DNA of 64,000 nucleotides from assembly GCF_033473495.1 (NCBI RefSeq), contig NC_088936.1, positions 248,001 through 312,000 of the forward strand. The letters run 5' to 3'. Origin of the DNA: Cercospora beticola (Eukaryota; Ascomycota; Dothideomycetes; Mycosphaerellales; Mycosphaerellaceae). This document shows, one piece after another, positions 35,014 to 46,192 of this stretch (position 1 is the first letter of the stretch; each line of letters opens with the position of its first letter). The notes under the pieces are model-generated. The model was not told the origin of the DNA. It did not search any database and saw only the letters and a list, made by a program, of their open reading frames with translations. The translations under genes were made by a program, and so were the position numbers.

Positions 35014-37686
35014 CTAATCTCCAGTACGGCGGCTACTTCGCTCCTCTTCTTCCTCGAGCACATCGCTTAGTCTCGTCGGATGGTGATGGCGACCTTGCAT
35101 CTGGTAAGGCACTTGCTGTTGGTAGTCTTCGTACCCGGCGCCTTCGTAATCAGGCTCCGAGGGACCTGTAGTCGGGACATAGCCGGCAGCCATTGCTGCA
35201 GCACTCGTTGATGGTATTGAGGGTGCCTCTGGAATCATGCCTCCGCCGTACTGAGCTGCCAGCTCTCGCTCTCGACGCACAGCTTGTTCAGTGTCATAGT
35301 CGTCCTCACTGTTCTCACTGCGTACGTCGCTCGGTCCCTGCTGAGGCCGAGCCACATATGGGATTCTATTTCCCTGGCTGTCCAGCCGGAAAGAACCAGT
35401 GTGATCGAGCTCGTATTCTGTGGAGACGTATGACTCGGCTTCCGAGCGAGGTTGCGACCTGGTATCTGCTCGGGCTGGTGGCGGCATATTTGTCGCTGCA
35501 GGTCGGGACGGATCTGCTTGTGAAGCATGCAACGAAGTCGATGGGCCACCTTGCTGATAGAAGCGTTCCGGACTCATTGTTGATGTTTGAGCTGCGCCAG
35601 GTCTCGCTGCCGAGGTCGATGCTGGCTGCGAGGTAGATGAACCACTGGGAGGATAGTATGTTCCCTGCGCAAGTGATGGCTTCCCTGGCTCGTGGTGCAA
35701 AGGCTGTTGTCGACCACTTTCTGTGAAGGGGTCGGTATTCGTCGGCGACGGACCTTCTTCGCGATAGTACTGTCGCTCGTCGTCACCTGGAGTTGCCAGC
35801 CCAGCAGCACCTGCGGAAAAGCCGGCGCTTGAGTATCCTGGCTGAGGACCATCCCGGGTGACGGGTCGCTGTCCTCCTTGGCTTGCGCTACCCGTCCTGC
35901 TCGGTTGACCAAAATATGGCACGACCTGCACTCCGCTGACCACCGTGATGCGGCCCTCCTTAAGGCTCTGTGCGGTGTCGAGCGATTCTTGGTTCCGTCT
36001 GCCCAGCTCTTCCCATGCACGACGTGCTTCATCTTTGCTGATCATGAGCTCTCGTCTCATTTCGGCAACTTCGCGTTTGGCGTTCTCCACCGCTTGTGCG
36101 GCTTCTGCTTGTTGAAGGACAGTGTCCTCTCTTGCCTTGCGCTCGATGTTCAGTTGCCTCTCCATGCCGGCTTGGAGCTCACGATTCCGCTCATTGTCGG
36201 CGCGAGTCTCGAAGAACCAGCGCTGGAATTTGCGTTCACTACTGGCCCGCAGCCGCTGCAGCTCGACCACGGCGTGGAAGAGGTTCGCACCAGCAGCCGA
36301 CAGATCTGTGATTTGTCGAGCGAGTGTTGACGCTGTGGGCACCTTGTCCTTGATCTCCTCTGTGTTCTGCTCCAGCTTATGCAGCCAGTACGAGGTGAGA
36401 CCCTCCCAATGTGACGACAGTGTTTCCCATCTCTCGAACGCGTGTGGGAAAGAGGACTGCGTGCTTCGCTGAGCGCCTTCACCGGGTGCCGTACTCGAGC
36501 CAGGCAGTGATGCTGATGGGCCTGCTGTGGCTCCCGCTGTTGTGGCAGGAGCAGCTCTTGGTTGGTTGGGCTGCTGCGTTCTCCTCGTGGCTGCTGGAGT
36601 CGGCCGTAGTGGCTCAGGCCGTGAGGCACTTTGTGATCGATCTCTGCTGGGTGGATCCTGACTGACTCTACCAGTCGGTTCGCCCAGCATGCTCGTGCCT
36701 GCCACTTCCCCAGCAACTCTACTTTGCCTCCTCTCCGCTGCAGGATCGTCAAAGCCAGCCTGAGCGCGAACATCAGGACTGTACTGTGATGAGGTGTTGC
36801 TGAATCTTGGTGCAGCTCCGGGCACTGTGGCCGCTCTCCTCTCTGCACTCCTTCTCCTCTCCTCTGCCACTCTCCTTTGCTCTTCTTCTTTCTGCTGTTC
36901 CTGCCTTCTGGCCTCACGGGCATTTCGCTCTCTCATGACATCTCGGGGAGTCCGTATCTGTGCAGCGCCTCCTACAGGTACTGGCCCTGCTGTTCGTGCA
37001 CCGCCATTGGATGCTCGACCGGCACTGCCGCCGCCGAGATCTGACATTAGAGCGTACTCCTCGTCCTCGTCTGTCGTGAAGGGATTCGGTTTACGAATGG
37101 CCTCTTCGAGCGCGTAAAGGATGGCCGAGTGGGTTCGTTTCGAGATGCGAAGTGCCGGGTGTGTTGTCGAAGTGCTGTACTGCGCACTGGTGGCCCTGCG
37201 ATGGTACGCCGCCTTTGGTGGAGTTGTCTGTGCTCGCGGGGGAGGAGACTCTTCGCGAAAGCGCGTGGGCGAGGGCTCTGTCCGGACGGGAGCGTCTACT
37301 GACGTGGATCGCAAGCGAGAAGGTCTGGGTTCTTCAAAGCGCGCGGTGCGGCGGAGACTGTGACTTCCAACGCTGCCGGAAGAGCTCGAGGGTCGCGAGA
37401 GGTCGTGTAATCGTAATCGTTCAACAGCAGAAGCGTGCTCTAAACGCGATTGCAAAGAGGTCGTGTACACGGCAGCTCGCTGGTCGTGACGGTCGTGTGA
37501 ATCGTAGCGGTCGTTAAAAGTGCCGCGGAGTAGGGCCGACACGGCTCCTGTATGCGCAGGTCGTCGCAGGCGAGCGAGCAGCGTCGAATGCTGTGTGCGG
37601 TGAAGTGAGTTGGAGTGCCAATGGCAATTCCCGACCCAGCCTGTCCTGGAAGTAGTGTCGACCGGGGTGGTGCGATGCGCTAGCAC
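35014..37686 (-). CDS. large disordered / coiled-coil protein, 5' end unresolved
   Basis: An 890-codon open frame, much too long for chance. It is Ser/Pro/Arg-rich and mostly disordered. A conserved-looking patch is LRISKRTHSAILYALEEAIR followed by PFTTDEDEEYALMSDLGGG. A basic/acidic coiled coil starts at MRERNAREARRQEQQKEEEQ, and a second long helical region around 36400-35950 contains a domain-like stretch (WETLSSHWEGLTSYWLHKLE). The N-terminus is unresolved: no ATG exists in this frame before 37047, yet the sequence upstream of that still looks coding, so a 5' exon is probably missing. An acceptor is visible at 37548-37550; a strong GTGAGT donor at 37999 does not join in a usable phase. 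I do not recognise the family. See the entry for 34519-35013 for the in-frame continuation. Confidence 0.7.
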   Translation of the reverse strand: MLAHRTTPVDTTSRTGWVGNCHWHSNSLHRTQHSTLLARLRRPAHTGAVSALLRGTFNDRYDSHDRHDQRAAVYTTSLQSRLEHASAVERLRLHDLSRPSSSSGSVGSHSLRRTARFEEPRPSRLRSTSVDAPVRTEPSPTRFREESPPPRAQTTPPKAAYHRRATSAQYSTSTTHPALRISKRTHSAILYALEEAIRKPNPFTTDEDEEYALMSDLGGGSAGRASNGGARTAGPVPVGGAAQIRTPRDVMRERNAREARRQEQQKEEEQRRVAEERRRSAERRAATVPGAAPRFSNTSSQYSPDVRAQAGFDDPAAERRQSRVAGEVAGTSMLGEPTGRVSQDPPSRDRSQSASRPEPLRPTPAATRRTQQPNQPRAAPATTAGATAGPSASLPGSSTAPGEGAQRSTQSSFPHAFERWETLSSHWEGLTSYWLHKLEQNTEEIKDKVPTASTLARQITDLSAAGANLFHAVVELQRLRASSERKFQRWFFETRADNERNRELQAGMERQLNIERKAREDTVLQQAEAAQAVENAKREVAEMRRELMISKDEARRAWEELGRRNQESLDTAQSLKEGRITVVSGVQVVPYFGQPSRTGSASQGGQRPVTRDGPQPGYSSAGFSAGAAGLATPGDDERQYYREEGPSPTNTDPFTESGRQQPLHHEPGKPSLAQGTYYPPSGSSTSQPASTSAARPGAAQTSTMSPERFYQQGGPSTSLHASQADPSRPAATNMPPPARADTRSQPRSEAESYVSTEYELDHTGSFRLDSQGNRIPYVARPQQGPSDVRSENSEDDYDTEQAVRRERELAAQYGGGMIPEAPSIPSTSAAAMAAGYVPTTGPSEPDYEGAGYEDYQQQVPYQMQGRHHHPTRLSDVLEEEEERSSRRTGD

Positions 37687-40461
37687 ACGGCGGCGCGGTC
37701 AGATCTGGCGATGCAGAACAACGACGACGACGAAGACAGCAACGAGCGGCGGAGGGCGGAGTCGCTGGGGGGTGCTGGGGGTAGGGACAGTGAGACCACA
37801 GCCATGCTTTGGCAAGGGAAGGAGAGTTGGGAGCGAGCGCGACGCGAGCGTGGTGAGAAGTGACGGGGCAGGGACGTGACGACGGGTATAGCGCGTGCAG
37901 GCCGAGGAGGCTGGGAACGGTGATGATGGAGACCAAGAAACGAGGCTGGTCAAAACGCCCCCAAACGCACGGGCAGCGAAACGAACGACCCAAACTCACC
38001 TGCCTATTTTCAGCCGTGCTGCTGATGGCCGTGTATGCGATGCTGTTTGCTGTGCGATGCGCGGAGAGATGAAGCTGAACTTGAAGTCGAGGTCAATGGC
38101 GATGACGCCGCCCGCTTCGAAGCCGAATCAACAGCTGCCAGCTGCCGACCGCTGTCTCAATGCTCGTTCGCGCGCTGCCGCTGCGCTGCGCTTTCTGCTG
38201 GCACCGAACCACCGGGCCGTCGATCAAACACGGCCGGCCGACAGTGGATGAAGGCGATGGTGCGTGCAGGAGAGGTGAGAGGATGTCGAGGAGGTCGTCG
38301 TCGTCGGTCGTCTGCAGCATTCTCGCCGCCCGTTTCCTCGCCGCGCAGTTGTTGCTCCGACCGTGTGCGACTGCAAAGCATGGCCTTGCCTCGTGGAGCG
38401 GTCGTCGTGCGGTGCTGATGCTCGTGCTGCTGCCGGTCATCAATGGCGCATCATCATGCACAAGGGCGGAGCAGAGAGGACGTTGGACAGCAGCATGGCT
38501 TGCTTTCAGCGCCCTTCCTTCGCCGCCCATTTGGCCTGCCAGCGCATCTGAGGCGTGCATGATCCTGGTTGGGCGAGACCGCCTCGCTCGTGGGATCGCG
38601 CTTCCTGGCCATCCGACGGAGATGAATGCTGCCCATCCGCAAACGATGCCATGTTTGGGCGGCGACGAACGGCGGTGATGATGGGGAGCAAGGAGAGGGA
38701 GAGCACGGCGCGTTTGTATCGTCCTCGCATGTCTCGTCGGGCAGCTTTGGATGGTTGGGTCTGACCAGCACGCGTCCAATCACTGCACCCAGAGCTCCCT
38801 TGCCCGATCGAGAGCTACGACGAGCTCGAGGAGGGTGGCGCGACGAGGTTGTGTGGAGAGAGACCTCCACCCAGCAGCCATTATTCTCCTCGAAAGTCTC
38901 GGATGCGAGAGCGTTGCAGGTGTCTTGCTTTGACAGCTGTACGACATGCGTGCTGCAGCAATGTGCGAACGCCTTGCCTCGTCGCACGATATCACCAACA
39001 CACACCGTATCGCACATCCACCACCACGACGCCGCAGCGCCCATACACGCACCGATGCCACGGCTGAACCTCCAACACGTTCCCGCCCTCGTGGCACATC
39101 GGATCAACGTCGCGTCGCCCAAGCACGCGACTGGCGACAACCTTTTCGGAGGCCAAACTCAGTCCCACCACCACGCAACGGCTCCGGCCAACTTTCTTCA
39201 AATGCCGTTCAGGAACAGGAAAGGATGTGCAGCTCTGCGGCGCAACACAACAGCTTCATGCCTGCACGACGCGCAGAATTTTCAGTCGCTGTGCGGATTC
39301 CCACAACAACCAGCGCTGTGTCTCGACAACTCCCTCGCGCACCGCCCGAGATGAGCCGGCAGTCTCGTGTATACTGAAACCTCGCTGCTACACCGTTCGT
39401 CATCGAGGGGCCCGAGGACTGCGCCGCTCAAACGGTCTCGGTGCCACGTGAAGCGCCACTCAAACAACGTCTTGAATGATATGCATGGGCACAGCTGAGC
39501 GCATACAATTTCATAAAATCTCAGTATGCTCATCACATGGTAGGTGCGCGCCAAGATTCCCTACATCTGTTACCATTCTGGGTATCTGGCATGCTCGACC
39601 TCTGTTCGTGCCAAAGAAGAGATTGACCCAAGTCTTGCGGAAACCAGCACGCGTTTGCGGTCACCTCTGGACCTGTCCACTTTGGCGTTCCCTTCTTTGT
39701 TAGCACCGGCATGCAAGGCACTCATAGCATCCATCATCGATCGCCAAATCGCGAAAGAGTCCGCATCATCCAACAACCCCAAGGTCGCTCTCTTCTGGAA
39801 GCGGGGGCGTTTTCATGATCGGGTAACAGGTTCCACATCGCCACTTTTTCATGGTGATCTGATCTGAATCGTTTCCTAGAACCTCATTCGAGACCTCTCA
39901 AGCGGAAGTCTTACATGGACTACTCCAGGCTGACCACATTGGCGAGATACTCTCGCGAAATCTATCTCGTGTGAGAAAGAGATGGCAATCAACTCCGACT
40001 CATCCGTGAACTTTGCCCCATCATGCATACTCCACCATCATAGCACATCCACTTCGATTTATACAGCATACATGTATGTATTGCCAAGCCATAGACATTG
40101 GCCGTGTACAGCAGCCGAGGTGGCCCAAGCTCCCAAAGTGACTTTCAACTCCAACAAATGGAGAAGCTCTGTCATGCCACGAGAGCTGGTGAGCTCCATC
40201 TTCACGTCTGCTCTGTTATACCAGTTTCAATGCGACAACATTGCTTGATCAAAGGATCATCACATTGATCTTAGCTGGACACTTCAAGAACACTACGCTA
40301 TCTTCACGCGTGACGTTAGAAGCTCAAGATCTCTTCAAGAACCAAACCACTTGCAGTCCCGCAGGACTCTCTCGAACTAGACAAATTCAAACACATATCG
40401 CCATACCCAACCCCATACACACCAATCCAGTTACTTCCCACCACCTCCACCACCACCCACC
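37687..40461. other. 2.8-kb gene-poor region
   Basis: The left 600 bp are pyrimidine-rich on the minus strand, consistent with the promoter and leader of the leftward gene. Between 38.1 and 39.9 kb several frames are open on both strands because the region is GC-rich, but none has family character or ATG plus splice support. The A/C-rich stretch just before 40462 is the leader of the epoxide hydrolase gene. Confidence 0.45.
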
Positions 40462-41739
40462 ATGTCCATCACCCCCTTCCGCCCCCACATCGACATCCGC
40501 TCCACCGAACGCCTCCACTCCAAACTCAAAGACATCCGCGTCCCCACCCAAGAAATCCTCCCCTCCGCCAACAAAGCCTACGGCGTCCCCCACAAATGGG
40601 CCACCGAACTCTTCAATTACTGGCAAAACACCTATTCCTGGTCCGCAGCCGAAGGCCGCATCAACCAATTCGAACATTTCACCACAGAAATCGAACAAGT
40701 AAATTTACATTTCGTGCATCAGAAATCCAAATCAGATGAGAATGCGAAAGCGATCTTGTTAATTCATGGCTGGCCGGGAAGTTTTTATGAGTTTTCTGAA
40801 GTTATAAAACCATTGGCGGAAGGTGAAGGGCAAAAATTCCATTGTGTGGTTCCTAGTTTGCCGGGTTTTTGCTTCTCTTCTGCTCCGCCGAGGAAAGGTT
40901 GGACGGTGAAGGATACGGCGAGGATTTTGGATCAGTTGATGCAGAGTTTGGGGTATAAGGAGTATGTCGTGCAAGCGGGAGATTGGGGAGCTATGGTGGC
41001 AAGGGAATTGGGAGCCAAGTATGCGGAGAGGTGTAAGGTGATGCATCTGAACTGGTGTCCTGGGGCGCTGCCGGAGGGAGTGCAGGATGTTACGGAGAGG
41101 GAGAGTTGGTGTGAGGAGAGGAAGGGGAATTGGAGGACGGAGCATGTGTGAGTTTTGTTGTGCTTCTTTCCTTGATGTTGATGGGAAATAGGGGCTAATG
41201 TGTCTTCTAGTGGATACGCGGTTCTAATGCGGACGCGGCCGCAAAGTCTGAGCTGGATGTTGGAAGATAATCCCGTCGGCTTGATGACTTTCATAGGAGA
41301 AAAGGTGAGTGTGATCGGAGCGTGAAGTCGTGCGAGATCTCGGACTTTCAAAAAGCCTGGCTGATGAACGGTGTAGTACGAAGAGGCCTCGAATCCGGCA
41401 GTACATTACACTCCCCATTGGATGGACCATGTCCTCACAACGGTGTGCCTGTACTTCCACACCCGCTGCATCGGTACCAGTGCGCTGCTGTATTACGAAA
41501 ACCCCAGACACGACCAGTTCGCAGCCTATTGCGGCGCTCCGGAGAACGCAATCAAATGTCCATTTGGCTACACGAGCATGGGGTACGACACTTCTCCGAA
41601 CAGCAAGCGAGCCGCGGGAGGTACGGGGAACCTTGTGTGGTACAAAGAACGAGACGATGCCGGGCACTTTGCCTGTCTAGAGGCTCCGCAGGCCATTGTA
41701 GAGGATGTGAGAGAAGTTGTCGCGAAGTTTTGGAGTTAG
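40462..41739 (+). CDS. epoxide hydrolase (microsomal type, alpha/beta-hydrolase fold)
   Basis: Three exons: 40462-41147, 41211-41304 and 41377-41739, with introns of 63 and 72 nt; 380 aa, the usual length. The N-terminal EHN domain covers about 3-110 (PFRPHIDIRSTERLHSKLKD; PHKWATELFNYWQNTYSW). Catalytic features: oxyanion-hole motif HGWPG (102-106), the nucleophile in QAGDWGAMVA (Asp174), and the catalytic His in GHFACLEAP (His357). It hydrolyses epoxides to vicinal diols through a covalent Asp ester, serving detoxification or secondary metabolism. No signal peptide is seen. Codon choice changes sharply within exon 1, from C-ending and G-poor (to about 40690) to G-rich afterwards. Confidence 0.92.
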
Positions 41740-43056
41740 TGAGAACATGTCGTGATCGCCGGAAGGGGCCGCGTTGATCGAACATGCGAGGAAAGTTCGA
41801 TAGATGTGTCTTGGCGGCAGCATGGCCAGTTTCGAGAAGGTCGATCCTGTCCGTAGGGGTCATAGCCGTCAGCTTACTGCATTCTCGTGCCTTGGGCCGT
41901 GAATAGTAGAAGCTTGTCTGTTGGGGCGATGGGTTCGGATCGGCTGAGGGATGCACTAGCCTTGTGGCTATGGAGTGAAAGAATGACCTTGTCAGTGTAT
42001 GTACAATGTACATTCTGTTTACTCACCTGAATTGAGCGAGTCGCCGATGTTGACAGTGCTTGCTCTTGTGGTCAAAGAGATGGATAGCACATGATGTCTT
42101 GGCGACCGTACGGTGCCGTACGGTCTGGAGAAAAGCTTCGAGAGAAACTTAGCTCGAAGGCATCGTCCGAATGCAGCAATATCTGAGCCTAGATCTTGAA
42201 TGCCTGGAAAGATCTCGAAGGCGTTACGAAGGAAGTCGTGACTGACTGCACGCCATCTGATCTCAGGTACATACTTTTCTGTGCAGGAACCTTCCGATCC
42301 GCAATGTGAGAAGCAGCAGGCGCAGTGCAAACCCCGAAAGCCAAACAAGAACCCAAAACCTCCCGCCGAAATTCCTCCACCTCACCTCGTCCGCTTTGAC
42401 ACTCGCAGGCCACGTCGCGTGAGATCGCATCCTGTGCTCCGATCAGCCGAGGGAATCTCTTGCTGTCGTCAGTTCAGCAATCCTCTCTCACACGCCTTAC
42501 GCCAAAGGCCGCCGACGGCCAGTTCCGCAACATGCTGTCTTTCCAGGATGCCACTGTCGGCAGGAACTCCAGAACACCGGCAACACATCGCTTTTGACAC
42601 TGCTCCGTCTTCACTGGTCACCGTCTTCGCCGTGGTCAGCCGCCAATTGCCTAATGAAGTATAGATAACAGCCCTCGTCGCTCGACCTGGCACCTGGAAC
42701 TCTCCAGTATGCAGGACTTAACCTTGCACACTTGTCCATGTGTGCGCCCCAGCCCGACAAGCGCCTGCAAAGCTGGTACACTCGTTGCCGCCTCTGCTTT
42801 CCCTCGGTTCGTTGAGCGGAAAACGCGGCTCTCACATCTCTAGCAAGCCCTGATTGGACTTTGTGCAGTCGTCTCTAGTCGAAGTTGTCGCCTATATGGT
42901 CACACCGTAGGCCCTCTTTGCCCCTGGAAACCAGAAGAACTTAGCCTCGATGCTGCTTCTTCTCGACTGACCCGCCGCCGCGCCAACCCTGCGCCAGGAT
43001 TTCTCGCTTCAGTCTACTGATCGTATGGGGCTCTGTGGGTGAAGGATGCGATCGCG
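41740..43056. other. intergenic, 1.3 kb
   Basis: No supported gene. Contains the 3' flank of the hydrolase gene and the GPCR promoter. Confidence 0.5.
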
Positions 43057-44376
43057 ATGGACGATGGCATCAGTTCCTCTCCGCCCCATGGCATGATAAA
43101 GTCGCCGACAACACTCGACCACCTGCCATCGAATCTACAGAATGGACTTATCGCAGTGTCGTGCCTGGGCATCTTGTCGCTCGTCTGCTCGGCGGCACTC
43201 TGCTTCCATTTCCTCTACCGATTCTTCTTCTGGAGCAAAGGTCCTCAAGTCCGAGCGAATCAGTTCGTCGTGCTGATATTCAACTTGATTCTCGCCGACA
43301 TTCAGCAATCCGTCGCATTCATGATGAATATTCGATGGGTCACCTTACGCAGCATAGTGAGCGGAAGCCCCGAATGCTGGGCTCAAGGCTGGTTCGTAAG
43401 CACAGGCGATCTATCGAGCGGCATCTTCACTCTTGCCATTGCGGTGCACTCCCTCGCCGATATCGTTTTCGACTACCGAGTGTCAAAACAGGCCTTCAGG
43501 TTGATCCTGGTGGCCCTCTGGACTTTCAACTACGCTTGCGCTGGAATCGGCCTCGCACTGCACCCTAAGGATCTGTATACGCGAGCGGGAGCCTGGTGCT
43601 GGATCAGCTTCCGATACCTCAACGAACGCTTCTGGCTGCACTATCTATGGATCATCATGGCCGAGTTCCTTACCGTGGTCATCTACCTGCTCATCTTCAT
43701 CATCCTCTGCTTTCGCGTGAAGAGCTCATACTATATCACCTCGACCGTTCAACAACGAGCTCAATCCGCGGCGAAACTCATTATCGCTTACCCGACCATT
43801 TACGTCGTCTGCACTCTACCCCTCGTCATCGCGCGACTCAAGACCATGGCCGGAGTTTACGTCAGCTACACCGAATTCTGCGTCGCAGCAGCAATGATCA
43901 CAAGTTGTGGTTGGCTCGACACGCTTCTCTACAGCCTCACCCGCCACAACGTCATCTTCGGATCTGAAATCGCAAATGACCGCGTCCGAGCACTCGACAC
44001 ATTTCCCGCTTCTACCTCCTCCAACTGGCGCGCCGACCGCATGTTCGGCACTTCAACCACCATCGAGGCCACGAAAAAGTCAAGAAACAAATTTCGACCA
44101 CCCAGAGCTGCCTTTGATGAAATTCCTGACTATGGAGGTCTGCTGGAGAAGGGTTCAGGGGATCAACATCGGCCAATGAGTGTCAAAGCCGAGACGACAG
44201 TACGAATAGACATTGAGCAACTGGACTTGGGGCAGATGGAGATGCTACGGGCTGAGATGGATGCTATTATGGCTGACAAAGGAGAGGGCGGGAACCCGGA
44301 TTGCATCAAAAGGAAGCTGAGCTTTGATAGTACGAGTATTCTAAATGGAGAGAAGGGTGAAGAGAAGGCGCCGTGA
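43057..44376 (+). CDS. G-protein-coupled receptor, Git3/GPR1-like
   Basis: Single exon, 439 aa from the ATG at 43057 (the frame opens six codons earlier without an ATG). Seven hydrophobic helices are visible. The first five lie within about 30-230: NLQNGLIAVSCLGILSLVCS; NQFVVLIFNLILADIQQSVA; SSGIFTLAIAVHSLADIVFD; LVALWTFNYACAGIGLAL; WLHYLWIIMAEFLTVVIYLL. Helices 6-7 follow a cytoplasmic loop and include KLIIAYPTIYVVCTLPLVIA. The NLILADIQQS phrase in helix 2 is typical of the fungal Git3 carbon-sensing group. The C-terminal tail of about 130 aa is hydrophilic. By family knowledge it would couple to a G-alpha protein and cAMP signalling in response to sugars, amino acids or other nutrients; the ligand is not deducible. 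Confidence 0.85.
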   Translation: MDDGISSSPPHGMIKSPTTLDHLPSNLQNGLIAVSCLGILSLVCSAALCFHFLYRFFFWSKGPQVRANQFVVLIFNLILADIQQSVAFMMNIRWVTLRSIVSGSPECWAQGWFVSTGDLSSGIFTLAIAVHSLADIVFDYRVSKQAFRLILVALWTFNYACAGIGLALHPKDLYTRAGAWCWISFRYLNERFWLHYLWIIMAEFLTVVIYLLIFIILCFRVKSSYYITSTVQQRAQSAAKLIIAYPTIYVVCTLPLVIARLKTMAGVYVSYTEFCVAAAMITSCGWLDTLLYSLTRHNVIFGSEIANDRVRALDTFPASTSSNWRADRMFGTSTTIEATKKSRNKFRPPRAAFDEIPDYGGLLEKGSGDQHRPMSVKAETTVRIDIEQLDLGQMEMLRAEMDAIMADKGEGGNPDCIKRKLSFDSTSILNGEKGEEKAP

Positions 44377-44829
44377 AAGTGCTTCTCAGACATGCGAATG
44401 AGTCTATGGCACAAAATGGAATGCAAGTAAGAGTACGCCTCTGATGAATGACGACGAATGAAAAGAAACTGGGCGTTTGTCTCTGTCGAAGGTGAATGGA
44501 TGGCAAGAAGATGTCAGCGATTTCATCAAAACGAGCACAAGGTGATGGCAGTAGTATCGGCGGAGATGGCCTTGCATGAGGAAATCAAGATAACTTGAGC
44601 ATGTCTCGAACCTCTGCGCTATATCATTGCCGATACGCTATCCAACCAACTCCATACTCGCGGAGCAATATCAAGCACGGCAGGTGGATTATTCAACACA
44701 AATCCAACATCGCTTAACTCTTTCAACAAGAAGATGAAGCGGAAGAAGTCCCACTCGACTCCCCGTCAGACCCTTCATCCTCATCATCGGCATCGCTCGC
44801 AGGCCGCTTCGGAATCCCATGGACTGGAT
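44377..44829. other. intergenic between convergent genes
   Basis: 3' flanks of the GPCR gene and of the leftward disordered-protein gene. Nothing else is seen. Confidence 0.5.
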
Positions 44830-46192
44830 CTATCCGTTCACATCAGTTTGTGTGCCCTCAAAGGATCCAACGTCCGCAGACGAGCAAGTACACTGGGTCT
44901 CACCTTGCTTTACTGTCACGCCTTCGAGTCTCAATTTCGCTCTCATTCCGACAAATTGTACAGCGCTATCTGCTCTCTGCCTTGGCGGCAAGGGCGATCG
45001 CGAACAAGTGCTTCCGGCCGGACATCTCAGAGAAGCAGGGAGTTGCTGGTGCTGCTTGACAGCTGCCCGGGTAGGATTGGCGGGACGCGTTTGCTGCTCA
45101 TGAACGCGGAAACGGCATGGCGAAGATATTTTGGGCTCAGTTGTCAGCCTTGATGGAAGGAAAACGTCATCTCCCGTCCATGCCGCCGAAGAAGACGACG
45201 ATGGAGAAGATGGAGGAGCGCGAGGAGTGGAATGAAGCGGCGGACGTCCGGGCGAAGGCTGCTGTGAATCCTGTTGCCGTTGTCCACGTCCCAATTGCGG
45301 AGAGGATATTTGCACGCCGCCGTTCACAATATGCAATGTCTTTCTCCTCTCTTCACGCGAAGCCGTAGGTGAATGGTCATTGAAGCATCTTGCCACCGCG
45401 GCCTCGAGATCGTTCATCGGTGTGAGAGGGTCGTGGCTGTGAGTCTCGCTTGCAGGCAGAGCGGCCCCGCCTCCTGGCGTCGAGGAGGTCGATGAGGCAT
45501 CTGCTCCTGTCTCGGGCAACGCTATTCTCGTCGGCTTCTGAGCATTGAGAGGATTGCTATATCCGATCTGAGTCCTATTCTTGGCGCACAATGGCAACGG
45601 CTTTGCAGCACGTGTGGCGGGCGAGGGACTCTGGATCGGGACGCCTCCTCTGCATCCGCTGGTGGCTGAGTCGGATGAATTGGGCGAGGTTGTTGGTGTT
45701 GCTTTGTTATCAGCACCGCTTCCAGCTCCGGCCGATGTCGTGAGCTTTCGACGTTCATCAGATTGACTGCCAAAGCGGGGATGAGAGCCTGGTACAGTTG
45801 TGGATGTATGGCTTTGTTGATATGTGGTACAACCAGCCGCAGGTTCGGGTGTCCTTCGTGGTGACGCGCTTCTTGTTCGTTCGCCTTTGGGTGTTGATGC
45901 CCAATGCTTTGTCATTTGATGCTGATAAGAACATCGTGAGGGGCTGTCCGCGAGAATGCTTCGCAAAGTTGTGGCGGGTCGGCGGGGAGGTTTCGAGATG
46001 TGTGCGCCACCGGGACTGTACATCGGGCGGTGGCGTGGGGACCATGTTGGAGGGGGCGATTTTGTGGCTGAAGAGATCGCTGTCAGCGATGAGTCCAATA
46101 TTCAGAAGGGAAGGGGAATTCATCCTCAACGGTTGTGGCTCACACGGCGTAGCATTCTCTTTATCGGAGATGTCATAAATTGTGGAATCCAT
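44830..46192 (-). CDS. disordered Ser/Pro-rich protein, function unknown
   Basis: The 422-codon frame ending at 44830 has no ATG. An ATG in another frame at 46192 starts MDSTIYDISDKENATP. A 64-nt intron (46143-46080, GTGAGC...GCTGACAG) joins the two in frame and gives 432 aa; this is my preferred model. The alternative is that the MDST frame runs on for about 145 residues to its stop near 45758, also with protein-like sequence, which would make this a truncated or frameshifted gene. The long frame is low-complexity, with RRPATTLRSILADSP and one more ordered patch, LTPMNDLEAAVARCFNDHSP followed by SREERRKTLHIVNGG. No family is recognised. The DISDKEN start and short basic motifs suggest a nuclear or cell-cycle-related protein, which is only a guess. 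Confidence 0.55.

Noticed and set aside
37699..39150. Many overlapping frames on both strands between 37.7 and 39.2 kb
   Set aside because: All six frames are fairly open because stop codons are rare in this GC-rich, CpG-rich region; none stands out.
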